Assembly: GCA_003024985.2 (NCBI GenBank)
Contig: PXIH01S0013880.1
Strand: one strand, 5' to 3'
Length of the DNA: 11,936 bases
From: Euperipatoides rowelli
Taxonomy: Eukaryota > Onychophora > Udeonychophora > Euonychophora > Peripatopsidae
Both the position numbers and the translations under genes were made by a program. Every line of letters begins with the position of its first letter. Position 1 is the first letter of the stretch. Below, piece after piece: positions 1 to 8,251 of the stretch. The notes below the pieces were generated by a model that made no database searches, was not told the DNA's origin, and saw nothing but the letters and a program-made list of their open reading frames with translations.

Positions 1-658
1 GCTCCTGTCAAACAAAGCATTTTGTGATGTGTGGGTCCTCGCAAGTTTAATAAAAAAAAATAGTTTTCACGTAGAAGAGGAAATGCTGCGCATGACAAAA
101 TCCGGTTAATACAACCTTTTCTTTTTGAGAAATTATTCAATACATTTCGGGGTTTCAAACTAGTGTTTGGTGGACATTTGTATCAGACATTGCTAAATTT
201 GAAGCTAAACATCTCATCTTTGAAGTGAAATATAGTCTATGTATTTTCGATATTAGTATTAACTTATTAGTTTTCCAGATCTTCACCGATGGGTGCTTAA
301 GGTCCTTTTGTTGAGGTTAATAAATATAATAAATAGGAGAGCTTAAATAATTTATTCAAATCACAATTATTGGTCAAACTCCTGGGAGAAGAGTGTGAGG
401 CAATATCAACACTATCATTTTGATTTCTTAATTGCCATGAAACTGTGAGTCTTTTAAGTAGACTGTGGATATTTATATTAAATTATTAGTATAAGTATGA
501 AATTATCAATTAAATGATCACAAATCGATCCATTCTTTACATATAATGAATATTATTATCTTTTTTTTTTTTTTAATAATTTTTTTGTGATGAGGGAAAA
601 ACTTTGTGAACTCAATACAAACTTATTATTATCTTTGTAATTTCACGGAAATAAAAAC
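1..658. other. AT-rich spacer, no gene seen
   Basis: No coding region, RNA gene or repeat family is recognisable here. There is a T14 run at 561-574. At 264-278 a pyrimidine-leaning stretch ends in TTTTCCAG and would serve as a splice acceptor. The three frames after it close within about 4, 6 and 21 codons, so at best it would open a very short terminal exon, and there is no independent support for one. Confidence 0.6.
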
Positions 659-706
659 ACATAGTCCGTGCAGGATTTAAGTATAAGCTAAACAAGCTAT
701 AGCTTA

Positions 707-730
707 GGGCCCCCACTTTCTTGGGGGCCC
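707..730. repeat. GC-rich hairpin inside the hAT-like element
   Basis: GGGCCCCC (707-714) and GGGGGCCC (723-730) form a perfect 8-bp stem around the 8-base loop ACTTTCTT. It stands out in DNA of about 30% GC and belongs to the subterminal region of the surrounding miniature element. Subterminal hairpins are common in non-autonomous DNA transposons. There is no evidence for a transcribed RNA. Confidence 0.6.
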
Positions 731-885
731 CCCAAAAAAAATTGTCCAAGTGAGCAATTGTCATATACTTAAATATATTGTATACTGCAGCATTATTTGT
801 CCCAATGCCGCACGTCCGGGACGTCCCATACTCTTCACCCAATTTTTTTAGCGCATCTTTACGAAGAACAAAGCGCTATTGTGCC

Positions 886-937
886 TAGGGTTTGCATTAC
901 CGATAACCGGTTTACCGGTATTAGTATTACCGGTAAA
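886..937. repeat. Second hAT-like terminus rich in ACCGGT
   Basis: The stretch begins CTAGGGTTTGCATTACC and carries ACCGGT-type hexamers. At 912-920 and 928-936, TTACCGGTA and TACCGGTAA form a perfect 9-bp inverted repeat around a 7-base loop. Ends that open with TAGGGTTT followed by repeated CCGG-type motifs are seen in some hAT families, so this may be one end of a different element nested in the 659-1123 element. No matching opposite end was found in the window. It could instead be the ordinary internal sequence of the host element. Confidence 0.4.
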
Positions 938-1123
938 TTTTAAAATTATTTCATTATTATTTTATAATAGAAATGGAATGTTTAAAGTATATAATTTCTT
1001 TTACTATAAACACGGGGATTCCCCTGTGTTGCTCCGCTAAACTCGAGCATGCGCTGACGGAACCCATATCTCAAATAGCTTAGGGCCTTATTAAGAAGTC
1101 TAAATCCGGCACTCAACATAGTC

Positions 1124-1950
1124 AGTTTCCAAAAATTTCCGGTACATGTGAACTTGTGGGAGGACCCGTATGTTAAAATAAAATGGTAGGTTTGACAAGA
1201 GCCTAAGTCTTTCTTCTGTAGAGACGACACAGCTTGTTAAAAATGGGTCCGCAATTTGCATTTGTTTGGTGTGGAGAGAATAGGAAGGGGTGAAGGGTGG
1301 GGAATCTGGAGATAAATTTTGATAATGTGATTTAGAAAAAGTAAAGCTGCTGGTATTTTTTTTTTTACAATGAAGGTTTGAAATTGTATATATTCATTTC
1401 CCCTCATCTGAATCTGACTGAACTTATAATCTTTAATAATATTTTAGGGTTGTTTAATGTAAATGGTGTTCACTGATTTGTTTTCAGAGTTGTGTTGTTA
1501 ATCATTTTTATTTATAATAATGATGTCCTACATTTTAAATAAACTGATTTGAAAATCATTACTTATATTGATTTTTAATTTTTTTTTTTTTCCATTTTTA
1601 AGTTAAACATTTGTTTTTATATAGACTATCTGAGGATAATACGTAATAAAGTGAAATTAGAGATGTTAATATTCAGCTCAAATTCTTACCTAATTAAGAT
1701 TTTCATCATCAATCATCTTTCTTTCTAGGAACTAAATGTAATTAATTATTGGCAAGTTAATTACATGAAGTGCACATACACACACACAAAGGTCTTATAT
1801 AAAACGGAAATGTAGCTGACTAGAAACAAACTTATATCAGAGCCTCACACTGAAACAAATGAATTAAAAGACAAATAAAAATGGATCTAACATTATGCTA
1901 CTTACACAGTGCACAAATAAGGTTTCGTTGAAAATCTAACTACATAATTA
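1124..1950. other. AT-rich spacer, no gene seen
   Basis: Only low-complexity sequence is visible: T runs near 1359-1368 and 1580-1591, a purine-rich patch at 1274-1312, and a short (CA)n near 1777-1788. No open frame has protein-like composition and no repeat boundary was found. Confidence 0.6.
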
Positions 1951-2276
1951 ACCACAGGCATGGGCATCCGTAGATGAAGGGTGGGAAGGCAAAAGGGACA
2001 CTTGACACCCCCCCCCCCCCATAATCGAATAAAAAAATATTTTATGGTAAAAAATGTAAGAATATGGAAAAAAAACATACAATCTGTCAAACATACCTGG
2101 GACAAGGGTGTCCGGAGGAGGGGAGGGCTACAAAAGTTATCTTTTTTTTTTTGTTATCTAAATGTCCACAAACACACACACACACACACAAAAATGCTTA
2201 TCAATAATCTTTTGCCCCCCCCCCCCCCCCCCCCCCACCCCTGAATTTTTTTTGTGCAGACGCCCATGACCCCAGA
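1951..2276. mobile_element. Miniature DNA transposon with C-run core
   Basis: Inverted ends are present: CATGGGCATCCGTA at 1959-1972, and CATGGGCGTCTGCA as the complement of 2255-2268, matching at 11 of 14 bases. The similarity continues inward as GGGTGGG followed by GGCAAAAG on both arms, with the right arm stretched by its homopolymer. The flanking octamers ACCACAGG (1951-1958) and ACCCCAGA (2269-2276) agree at 6 of 8 positions, which would be a decayed 8-bp target duplication. Inside are C13 (2008-2020), (AC)n (2172-2190) and C22 (2215-2236). No transposase is encoded; the open frame through the C22 run reads as a proline string and is not a gene. hAT-like is the best guess from the duplication length. 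Confidence 0.55.
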
Positions 2277-2500
2277 TGAATTAGTTTTAGAGTTTCATCA
2301 AACAGGTTTAATTTTAAACATGATTCCAATTAAACGTTTGCAGTTATGGATAAAAGATGAGCAGAAAAGCAACTTACGGCTTGTGATATTTTTAAAAAGA
2401 TTAAAAGTAATGAAAAAAAAACATTGAGTTAACAAAAATATAGAGTTTAAAATTAAAGTGATGATGTCAAGAATAAAAATGTCCCCTGTGTCGCATTGGC

Positions 2501-2509
2501 TATAAAAAG
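2501..2509 (+). promoter_or_regulatory. Isolated TATA-box-like motif
   Basis: TATAAAAAG sits inside GGCTATAAAAAGCC, with ATTGG (an inverted CCAAT) directly upstream at 2495-2499. Such a box normally places transcription start 25-35 bases downstream, here near TCAACAG (2535-2541). No open reading frame of note follows on this strand, and AT-rich DNA makes TATA matches common. It is recorded as a candidate only. Confidence 0.15.
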
Positions 2510-2928
2510 CCCAGTCAGAGTCAAAAGGCCCACTCAACAGTCCTGTAAAAAAGGTCCATTTCTGTAATTGCGACATGTTCTGAACAAGGTAGTAGGGAAG
2601 GGAAGTGTATAAAAATTATAGGGTTTGGGTTTTTTCCACTCACAAAATTCCACCAGGCCAGGAGATCTGTCCCTGTAGTTTAAAAAGGAAATAAACAAAA
2701 TGATCTGTTTTGAGTTGATACCGAGTTGCAAGGTCCTGAATAATTCTTATGCCTAGATGGATGAAAAAAGTCCTTAATGAAAGTTACGCGATTGTTCTTC
2801 AACTGATTTAAACAATTTCAATCTGGTAAACAACTTTTCTTATAGTCAATTACCATGAAATAATATAAACAAAAAAAATGATGTACAAACTAACAATGGC
2901 TAACATTATTGTGCTATTTTGTATTATT

Positions 2929-3021
2929 ATTACATTTAAGACTAAATACATTTACAGTCCTAACCTTTATCCTAACCTGAATCCTAACTCCAACTATTGA
3001 AGTTTGAAGGTCAAATGTAAT
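2929..3021. repeat. Small foldback repeat enclosing telomere-like units
   Basis: ATTACATTTAAGAC (2929-2942) pairs with GTCAAATGTAAT (3010-3021), giving arms of 12 to 14 bp with one short bulge. The loop of about 67 bases contains the CCTAAC minisatellite. It could be a remnant of a very small DNA transposon. No target duplication was identified. Confidence 0.4.
2959..2994. repeat. 12-bp minisatellite of CCTAAC, three units
   Basis: CCTAAC occurs at exactly 2959, 2971 and 2983, with variable hexamers CTTTAT, CTGAAT and TCCAAC between them. The opposite strand reads GTTAGG, one permutation of the animal telomere repeat TTAGGG. This may be a degraded interstitial telomere-like tract in which every second hexamer has drifted, or a short minisatellite resembling it by chance. 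Confidence 0.5.
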
Positions 3022-3366
3022 GGATTTTTTTTTTAATTATTGATTTTCAATGGAAAAAAAAACAATTAAAAATACATTAAAAAAAAGTTATTTAAAGGTA
3101 AAATGAAGACTATTCCTATCGTCCGTCTGAAATTACAAAAGAAAGCTTTCAAATTTATTTTGGGTCTGAGATTATTTTGATGATGAAACTGTCATTATAT
3201 CTGTTTAGGTGATATGATTTATACTGTAAATAGAGTGCTGTTCATCTGATAATAAAAAATGTATAGATTTAAAAAAAAAAAAAATTGGATCATAATAGCA
3301 CAAAGAATGAATTTGATTATGATTCTGTACAAGTATTTAAACAATTAGTCCATAGGATTTCCAGCC

Positions 3367-3405
3367 TTTAGCTGACAAAGATAGTNTTTTAGCTGACAAA
3401 GATAG
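3367..3405. other. Single N flanked by identical 18-mers (assembly join)
   Basis: TTTAGCTGACAAAGATAG occurs at 3367-3384 and again at 3388-3405, on either side of the N at 3386. This pattern is expected when two contig ends overlap but were joined with a placeholder. The second copy is therefore probably an artefact, and the true sequence is about 20 bases shorter. Confidence 0.75.
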
Positions 3406-4433
3406 CGGATATTGTATAGTTTACTATAGCAAGCTCTAATCGTTTCTGAACAATGATATAGCAAAATACCTCCCTCAGCATATACAATAGACAACTTCCA
3501 TAGTTTAAGACTAAATAAATTAATAAATTTTCAAAGTAAAAAATTGGAAAAAACCAAAAGTTCATTTTTTTATACAAGAAACTCAACATCCAGAAACAAT
3601 GAATTACAAATTGATAATACTTTTGTTTTTAAAGATTCTCCCCCCCCCCCCCATCTTCTTTAAGAGACAGATTGCAAGGTAGTTATGAAGGGAAAAAAAT
3701 ATATTTTTCATGAACTTCATTTAGCTCATAAATGCATTGCTGCAAATAGCTTTATCAAAGCTTGGCAGAATATTTAATTATTTTGCCACAAGATATTTAG
3801 AGAAAATTACATTTATAATGAACTTTAAGAAAACATAAATCTCAAGAGAATGTTATTAAAATCAATACTTTAGAAGAAGAAAAATTAAGAAAATGACTGA
3901 TGACTAATGAAAGAAAAAAAAAACAAGACGAAGGAACTTGAAGATAAAAATGTAACGATTTGCATAAATGTTTTAATTTTGAACATATAATCAAATCTGT
4001 TTTAGATTCCAATAAATAAGAAGTGGGACGAAGCATTAATCAGATAAACCTTTAAAATAAAGTCCTCAAAATACGAATACAAAGTGGTCACCAGAGGTCG
4101 TCTATTTTGGTTTCAGGTTGTTGTTGTTGTCCAATGTTACTAACCTTGGCTGTTGTCTACTTCAAGTATTTGTCAATATCGAGTTTAATGAACAAAATTT
4201 CACTTTTCAGAAAATTTCACATTTATCTTATATAACTGGTACAATAATACATTAATGGCAATTTAGTCAGATTTATATCAATTAGTTTGTGAGCCTTGCG
4301 GCTCAAATATACTTACTTCTAAACAATGCTTGTCCATTGTACAAATGCGAACAACTTTGCATGAGATCATGTGCAATACTGCAATAAGATTGCACGTGAT
4401 TCTGTGATTATTGGAAAATATACAGCTTTTTCA
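3406..4433. other. AT-rich spacer, no gene seen
   Basis: No gene is supported. A C13 run (3640-3652) is flanked by TTAAAGA and TCTTTAA, so the run sits in the loop of a weak hairpin and may mark another decayed C-run element. A short (GTT)n lies near 4118-4130. The small minus-strand open frames at 3389-3589 and 3842-4036 have composition expected of AT-rich noncoding DNA. Confidence 0.55.
4290..4305. repeat. Short perfect hairpin upstream of array A
   Basis: TGAGCC and GGCTCA form a 6-bp stem around the tetraloop TTGC, about 130 bases before array A begins. Short GC hairpins of this kind occur near the 3' ends of Helitron-type elements, but the expected CTRR end is not seen just downstream, so no such assignment is made. 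Confidence 0.35.
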
Positions 4434-5861
4434 CAGACCTATCCATTTGCTCTCCATCTTGTGGCCAATGAACAATTAAAAGATGGATAGCCATTTCTTG
4501 TCTTCAATAATTATTGAAAAACATCCAATTTTTATGCAGACCATCCATTGTTCTCCATCTTGTAGCCATTGAACAATTAAAAGACAGATAGCCTTTTGTT
4601 GCCTTCCGTAAAATATCTATCTTTTATGCAAACCTATCAGTTTGTCTCCATCTTGTAGCCATTGAACAATTAAAACACAGATAGCCATTTGTTGCCTTCA
4701 GTAATTATTGAAAAATATCCATCTTTTATGCAGACTATCCGTTTGTTATCCATATTGTTAGCCATTGATTATTAAAAGCCATTCATTGTCTTCAGTAATT
4801 ATTGAAAAATATCAACTTTTACGTAGACCTATACGTTTGCTCTCCATCTTGTAGCCATTGAGCAATTAAAATATCAAACTTTTACACAAACCTATCCGTT
4901 TGTCTCCATATTGTAGCCATTGAACAATTAAAAGACAGATAACCATTTGTTGCCTTCAGTAATTATTGAAAAATATCCAACTTTTACACAGCCCTATCCG
5001 TTTGATCTCCATCTTGTAGCCATTGAACAATTAAGACGGATAGCCATTCATTGTCTTCAGTAATTATTGAAAAATATTTAACTTATATGCAGACCTATCC
5101 NAAGATGGATAGCCATTCATTGTCTTCAGTAATTATTGAAAAATATTTAACTTATATGCAGATTTGCTCTCCATCTTGTAGACATTGAACAATTAAAAGA
5201 CGGATAGCCATTCATTGTCTTCAGTAATTATTGAAAAACATCTAATTATTATGCAGACCTATCCATTGTTCTCCATCTTGTAGCCATGAACAATTAAAAT
5301 AACCAACTTTTACACAAACCTATCTGTTTGTCTCCATCTTGTAGCCATTGAACAATTAAAAGACAGATAGCCATTTGTTGACATCAGTAATTATTGAAAA
5401 ATATCCATATTTTTGTGCAAACCTATCTATTTGTTCTCCACTTGTTAGCCACTGAACAATTAAAAGATGGATAGCCATCTGTCGTATTCAGATTATTGAA
5501 AAAAAATAGCCATCTTTTAAGCAGACCTATCCGTTGCTCTCCATCTTGTTAGCCATTAAAAGACAGATAGCCATTTGTTGCCTTCAGTAATTATTGAAAA
5601 ATATCCATTTTTACGCAGCCCTATCCATTTGTTCTCCATCTTGTTAGCCATTGACAATTAAAAGCCAATTGTTGTCTTCAATAATTATTGAAAAATATCC
5701 AACTTTTATACAGACCTTTCCGTTTCTCTCTATCACAGCTTGTTAGCCATTGAACAATTAAAAGACGGATAGCAATCCTTTCTCTTCAGTAATTATTGAA
5801 AAATATCCAACTTTTACACAGAACTACTGTTGCTGTCCATCTTATTAACCATTGAACCAAT
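4434..5861. repeat. Tandem array A, unit about 100 bp, about 16 units
   Basis: Units start near CAGACCTATCC, continue through CTCCATCTTGTAGCC, ATTGAACAATTAAAAG, GATAGCCATTTGTTG and TTCAGTAATTATTGAA, and end in ATATCCAACTTTTA. The CCATCTTG landmark recurs near 4451, 4552, 4645, 4747, 4841, 4904, 5008, 5169, 5270, 5330, 5435, 5540, 5633, 5736 and 5836. Most units are 92-105 bp. Two short units (near 4841 and 5270, about 60-63 bp) lack the same central segment, and each is followed by a full-length unit of similar type. Every full unit carries a near-palindrome; the first has the perfect TTCAATAATTATTGAA. Many units can pair CTATCCGT with ACGGATAG. The array is interrupted by N at 5101. It could be a free satellite or the minisatellite core of a non-autonomous transposon; nothing here decides between them. 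Confidence 0.9.
5038..5161. other. N at 5101 flanked by identical 55-mers (assembly join)
   Basis: The 55 bases at 5038-5092 recur exactly at 5107-5161, on either side of the N at 5101. Other units of array A differ from one another by many substitutions, so exact identity here points to one genomic unit present at both contig ends rather than two real units. The copy number of array A is therefore uncertain by at least one. Confidence 0.7.
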
Positions 5862-6899
5862 CATACCTCTTTGTCTTTATAAAATTAGATTAATTAAACA
5901 CACTGTTGTTTTTGTCCCAATTGATTTAGTTTGATAACGTCGCATTTGAAAACAGATTTTTCATAAAGCCGTAAATAAAGTAAAAATAAAATATTTTACA
6001 CAATACTAGACGTTTATTGAAATTTATTTTGCCGATTAAAACTAAAAATCATAACTGTTGGAAATAAGAAGAGGAATATGATTGGAATTGTATAAAGAAA
6101 TTTAATTGATTATGGATACAACCCTGTAGAAAACTATGAACAACTTTATACATATATCTTCATTAACAAGATGGATTAAAACAGATCGGAGCCCTTTTCA
6201 GCAAAAGCATAAATGAGCCATTAGTCTGTTGTCGCCTTGTTGTGTAGATCAAATAGGTGTCAATTACTTGCAAAATGTTTTGATATTTGTTAAATTACTT
6301 GAGTGTAATTGATGTTCTGTGTCATCATAAGAAGAACAAATTGATCTTAAACATGATCTGTACTTTCACTCCCATATTGGCAAAGGACAACATCTTTGTG
6401 CTTTAACCTTTTGGGAATAATGTGTGTATATATACACCATCATACTGTTCAAAATGTGTTATATAGATGACAGAAATGAAATTCTCAATCACTCGTACTC
6501 AGAAGCTTTTTTTTTTTTTTTGCACCTTAGGAAGGATTTTATCATAAAGCGAAAAACTTCAGGCAAACGCCACGCTTCTTATTCCAAGATATTTTTCTGA
6601 TGAAAAACCAATTCTGCACTGAGCTGAAGGAGAAGAGTAGGATTAGGTCAACTCATTAATAAATTATCTATACGGGAAGCATGGAAATGACCATGATCAC
6701 TTAGTTTTTAATCATGAGCAGCATTCAACAAGAGAGTTTTATATCTTGCGCTGTTCTTTCAATTAGTAACTCAACTTAGCATTGGTGTTTCAGATACCTT
6801 TGCCAAGGGGAAATGTGATTTTGCTCAGACTTCATTTGCCTTTGAAAGGGTCAGTTGAACTATTACTATAAGTGTCAACACATTATCAGCCTTTTCTAA
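5862..6899. other. Spacer between arrays A and B, no gene seen
   Basis: No gene or repeat family is recognised. Visible details are a T14 run near 6508-6521 and a perfect 14-bp palindrome GTGTATATATACAC at 6424-6437. The stretch 6530-6880 is somewhat less AT-rich but all frames are short. Confidence 0.6.
6424..6437. repeat. Perfect 14-bp palindrome
   Basis: GTGTATATATACAC is its own reverse complement. Alternating purine-pyrimidine runs of this sort often come from TG/TA microsatellites, and no function is implied. Confidence 0.5.
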
Positions 6900-7954
6900 G
6901 AAATTTCTTTATCACAAAGATCAAATGAGGAAAACCACAATATGTCAATCCATTAGTAGATTTCTCAGTATGAAAGCCCAGTAAATGTGGAATTTCTTTA
7001 TCACAAAGATAAAATGAAGAGAATCACAATATGTCAATCCATTAGTAGATTGATCATTATGGAAGTCACGACAAATGTGAAATTTCTTTATCAAAAAAAA
7101 AATTAGGAGAACCACAATATATCAATCCATTAGTAGATTAACCATTATGGAAGTCAAAGCAAATGTGAAATTTCTTTGATCCCAAAGATAAAATGAGGAG
7201 AACCACAATATGTAATCCATTAGTAAATTGATCATTATGGAATCCACAGCAAATGTGGAATTTTTTTATGACAAAGATAAAATGAGGATAACCACAAATG
7301 CCAATCCATTAGTAGATTGATCACTATGGAAGCCTCAGCAAATGTGGAATTTCTTTATCCAAAGATAAAATGAGGAGAACCACTAATGTCAATCCATTAG
7401 TAGATTGATCATTATGGAAGCCACAGCAAATGTGGAACTCCTTTATCACAAAGATAAAATGAAGAGAACAATAATATGTCAATCAATTTGAGATTGATCA
7501 TTATGGAAGCCACAGCAAATGGGGAATTTCTTTATCACAAAGATAAAATGAATAAAATCACAATATGTCAATCCATTATTAGATTTCTCATTATGGAAGC
7601 CACAGCAAATGTGGAATTTCTTTATCACAAAGATAAAATGAAGAGAACCACAAAATGTCAATCCATTAGTAGATTGATCATTATGGAAGCCACAGCAAAT
7701 GGAGAATTTCNATGTCAATCCATTAGTAGATTGATCATTATGGAAGCCACAGCAAATGGAGAATTTCATTATCACCAAGATAAAATGAAGAGAACCACAA
7801 TATAATAATCCATTTGTAGATTGGTCATTATGGAAGCAAAAAAAATGGGAAATTTCTTTATCACAATGATAAAATGAGGAGAATCACAAAATGTCTATCC
7901 ATTAGTAGATTGATCATTATGGAAGCCACAACAAATGGGTAATTACTTTATCAC
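6900..7954. repeat. Tandem array B, unit about 90 bp, about 12 units
   Basis: The unit reads roughly AATTTCTTTATCACAAAG, ATAAAATGAGGAGAACCAC, AATATGTCAATCCATTAG, TAGATTGATCATTATGG and AAGCCACAGCAAATGTGG. Units begin near 6901, 6991, 7080, 7168, 7259, 7347, 7436, 7526, 7615, 7704, 7761, 7851 and 7940; the copy around 7704 is broken by N at 7711 and the last is partial. Two small inverted repeats recur in each unit: TTTATC-ACAAA-GATAAA, and TCAATC with GATTGA around an 8-base loop. Because 90 is divisible by three, frames stay open across units on both strands near 7476-7805. These open frames cross the N, differ from unit to unit without a coding pattern, and are not taken as genes. Divergence between units is modest, so the array looks younger or more homogenised than array A. 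Confidence 0.92.
7655..7767. other. N at 7711 flanked by identical 56-mers (assembly join)
   Basis: Bases 7655-7710 are repeated exactly at 7712-7767, directly abutting the N at 7711. This is the signature of overlapping contig ends that were not merged. One of the two copies is probably not real, and any open frame spanning this point is unreliable. Confidence 0.75.
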
Positions 7955-8251
7955 ATCAATAGGTTGCCATTAAGTCTCAAAAATCATAGATTGTAGGCAA
8001 TACTGTTCCATTAAGTTCCGTCAACAATAGGCAAGCTAAAATTTAGTGGCCTTCCTTCACATATATTTATGAAAAAGTAAACTAGTTTTATTTAGGTTTA
8101 AAGACAGGTTATTTAGCTTTTCTTCCCGAGGAGGATTACAAATATGTGAAAGGTTCTGGACAGCTAAAATCACTGTTTTATCATTGGCCAATTTTCATAT
8201 GTGGTTTCCATTTTTCTAAATATAAATTGGACAAAAGCAAGTTGAAGTTAT
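7955..8251. other. Spacer, no gene seen
   Basis: Only a weak local repeat is visible: CCATTAAGT occurs at about 7967 and again near 8009 within similar surroundings. No gene, RNA or element boundary is supported. Confidence 0.5.

Larger units (their letters stand above)
659..1123. mobile_element. hAT-type miniature transposon with 8-bp target duplication
   Basis: The octamer ACATAGTC occurs at 659-666 and again at 1116-1123, flanking an element of about 449 bp (667-1115). Its ends are inverted: the left end reads GTGCAGGATTTAAG (from 668) and the right end, on the other strand, reads GTGCCGGATTTAG (complement of 1100-1112). Both ends also carry a subterminal AGCTTAGGGCC or its complement (701-711, 1077-1087, with partial orientation conflict). 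An 8-bp target duplication and a GTGCCGGATTT-like end are typical of hAT elements. No transposase frame lies inside, so it is non-autonomous. The outermost two to three bases of the two ends do not match, which suggests small indels since insertion. A GC hairpin (707-730) and a second hAT-like terminus (886-937) lie inside, so it may be composite. Confidence 0.75.
2277..3366. other. Spacer, no gene seen; small repeats inside
   Basis: No gene is supported. Overlapping minus-strand frames between 2298 and 2731 are open but have no domain, and their composition follows the local base content. A TATA-like box (2501-2509), a small foldback (2929-3021) and a 12-bp telomere-like minisatellite (2959-2994) are listed separately. 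The rest is AT-rich sequence with A/T runs, for example around 3271-3283. Confidence 0.55.

Noticed and set aside
264-360. Terminal exon after the acceptor-like TTTTCCAG at 271-278
   Set aside because: All frames after it stop quickly, and AT-rich DNA yields many such acceptor-like strings. No supporting composition was seen.
612-1230. Two minus-strand open frames (612-842 and 982-1230) as genes
   Set aside because: Both overlap the ends or interior of the hAT-like miniature element and have no recognisable domain. Their residues are explained by translating inverted-end and hairpin sequence.
1902-2244. Open frames on both strands around 1902-2244
   Set aside because: They run through C13, C22 and (CA)n tracts, giving proline and threonine-histidine strings, and lie inside a miniature transposon.
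2298-2731. Overlapping minus-strand frames as a membrane protein
   Set aside because: Hydrophobic residues come from the T-rich strand. There is no domain, no good splice context, and the two frames overlap each other out of phase.
7476-7805. Repeat protein encoded by array B
   Set aside because: The frame is open because the unit is 90 bp, the opposite strand is open too, and the frame crosses an N with duplicated flanks.
4434-7954. CRISPR arrays
   Set aside because: Arrays A and B are head-to-tail repeats of whole 90-100-bp units with no unique spacers of constant length, no leader and no cas genes, in eukaryote-like DNA.
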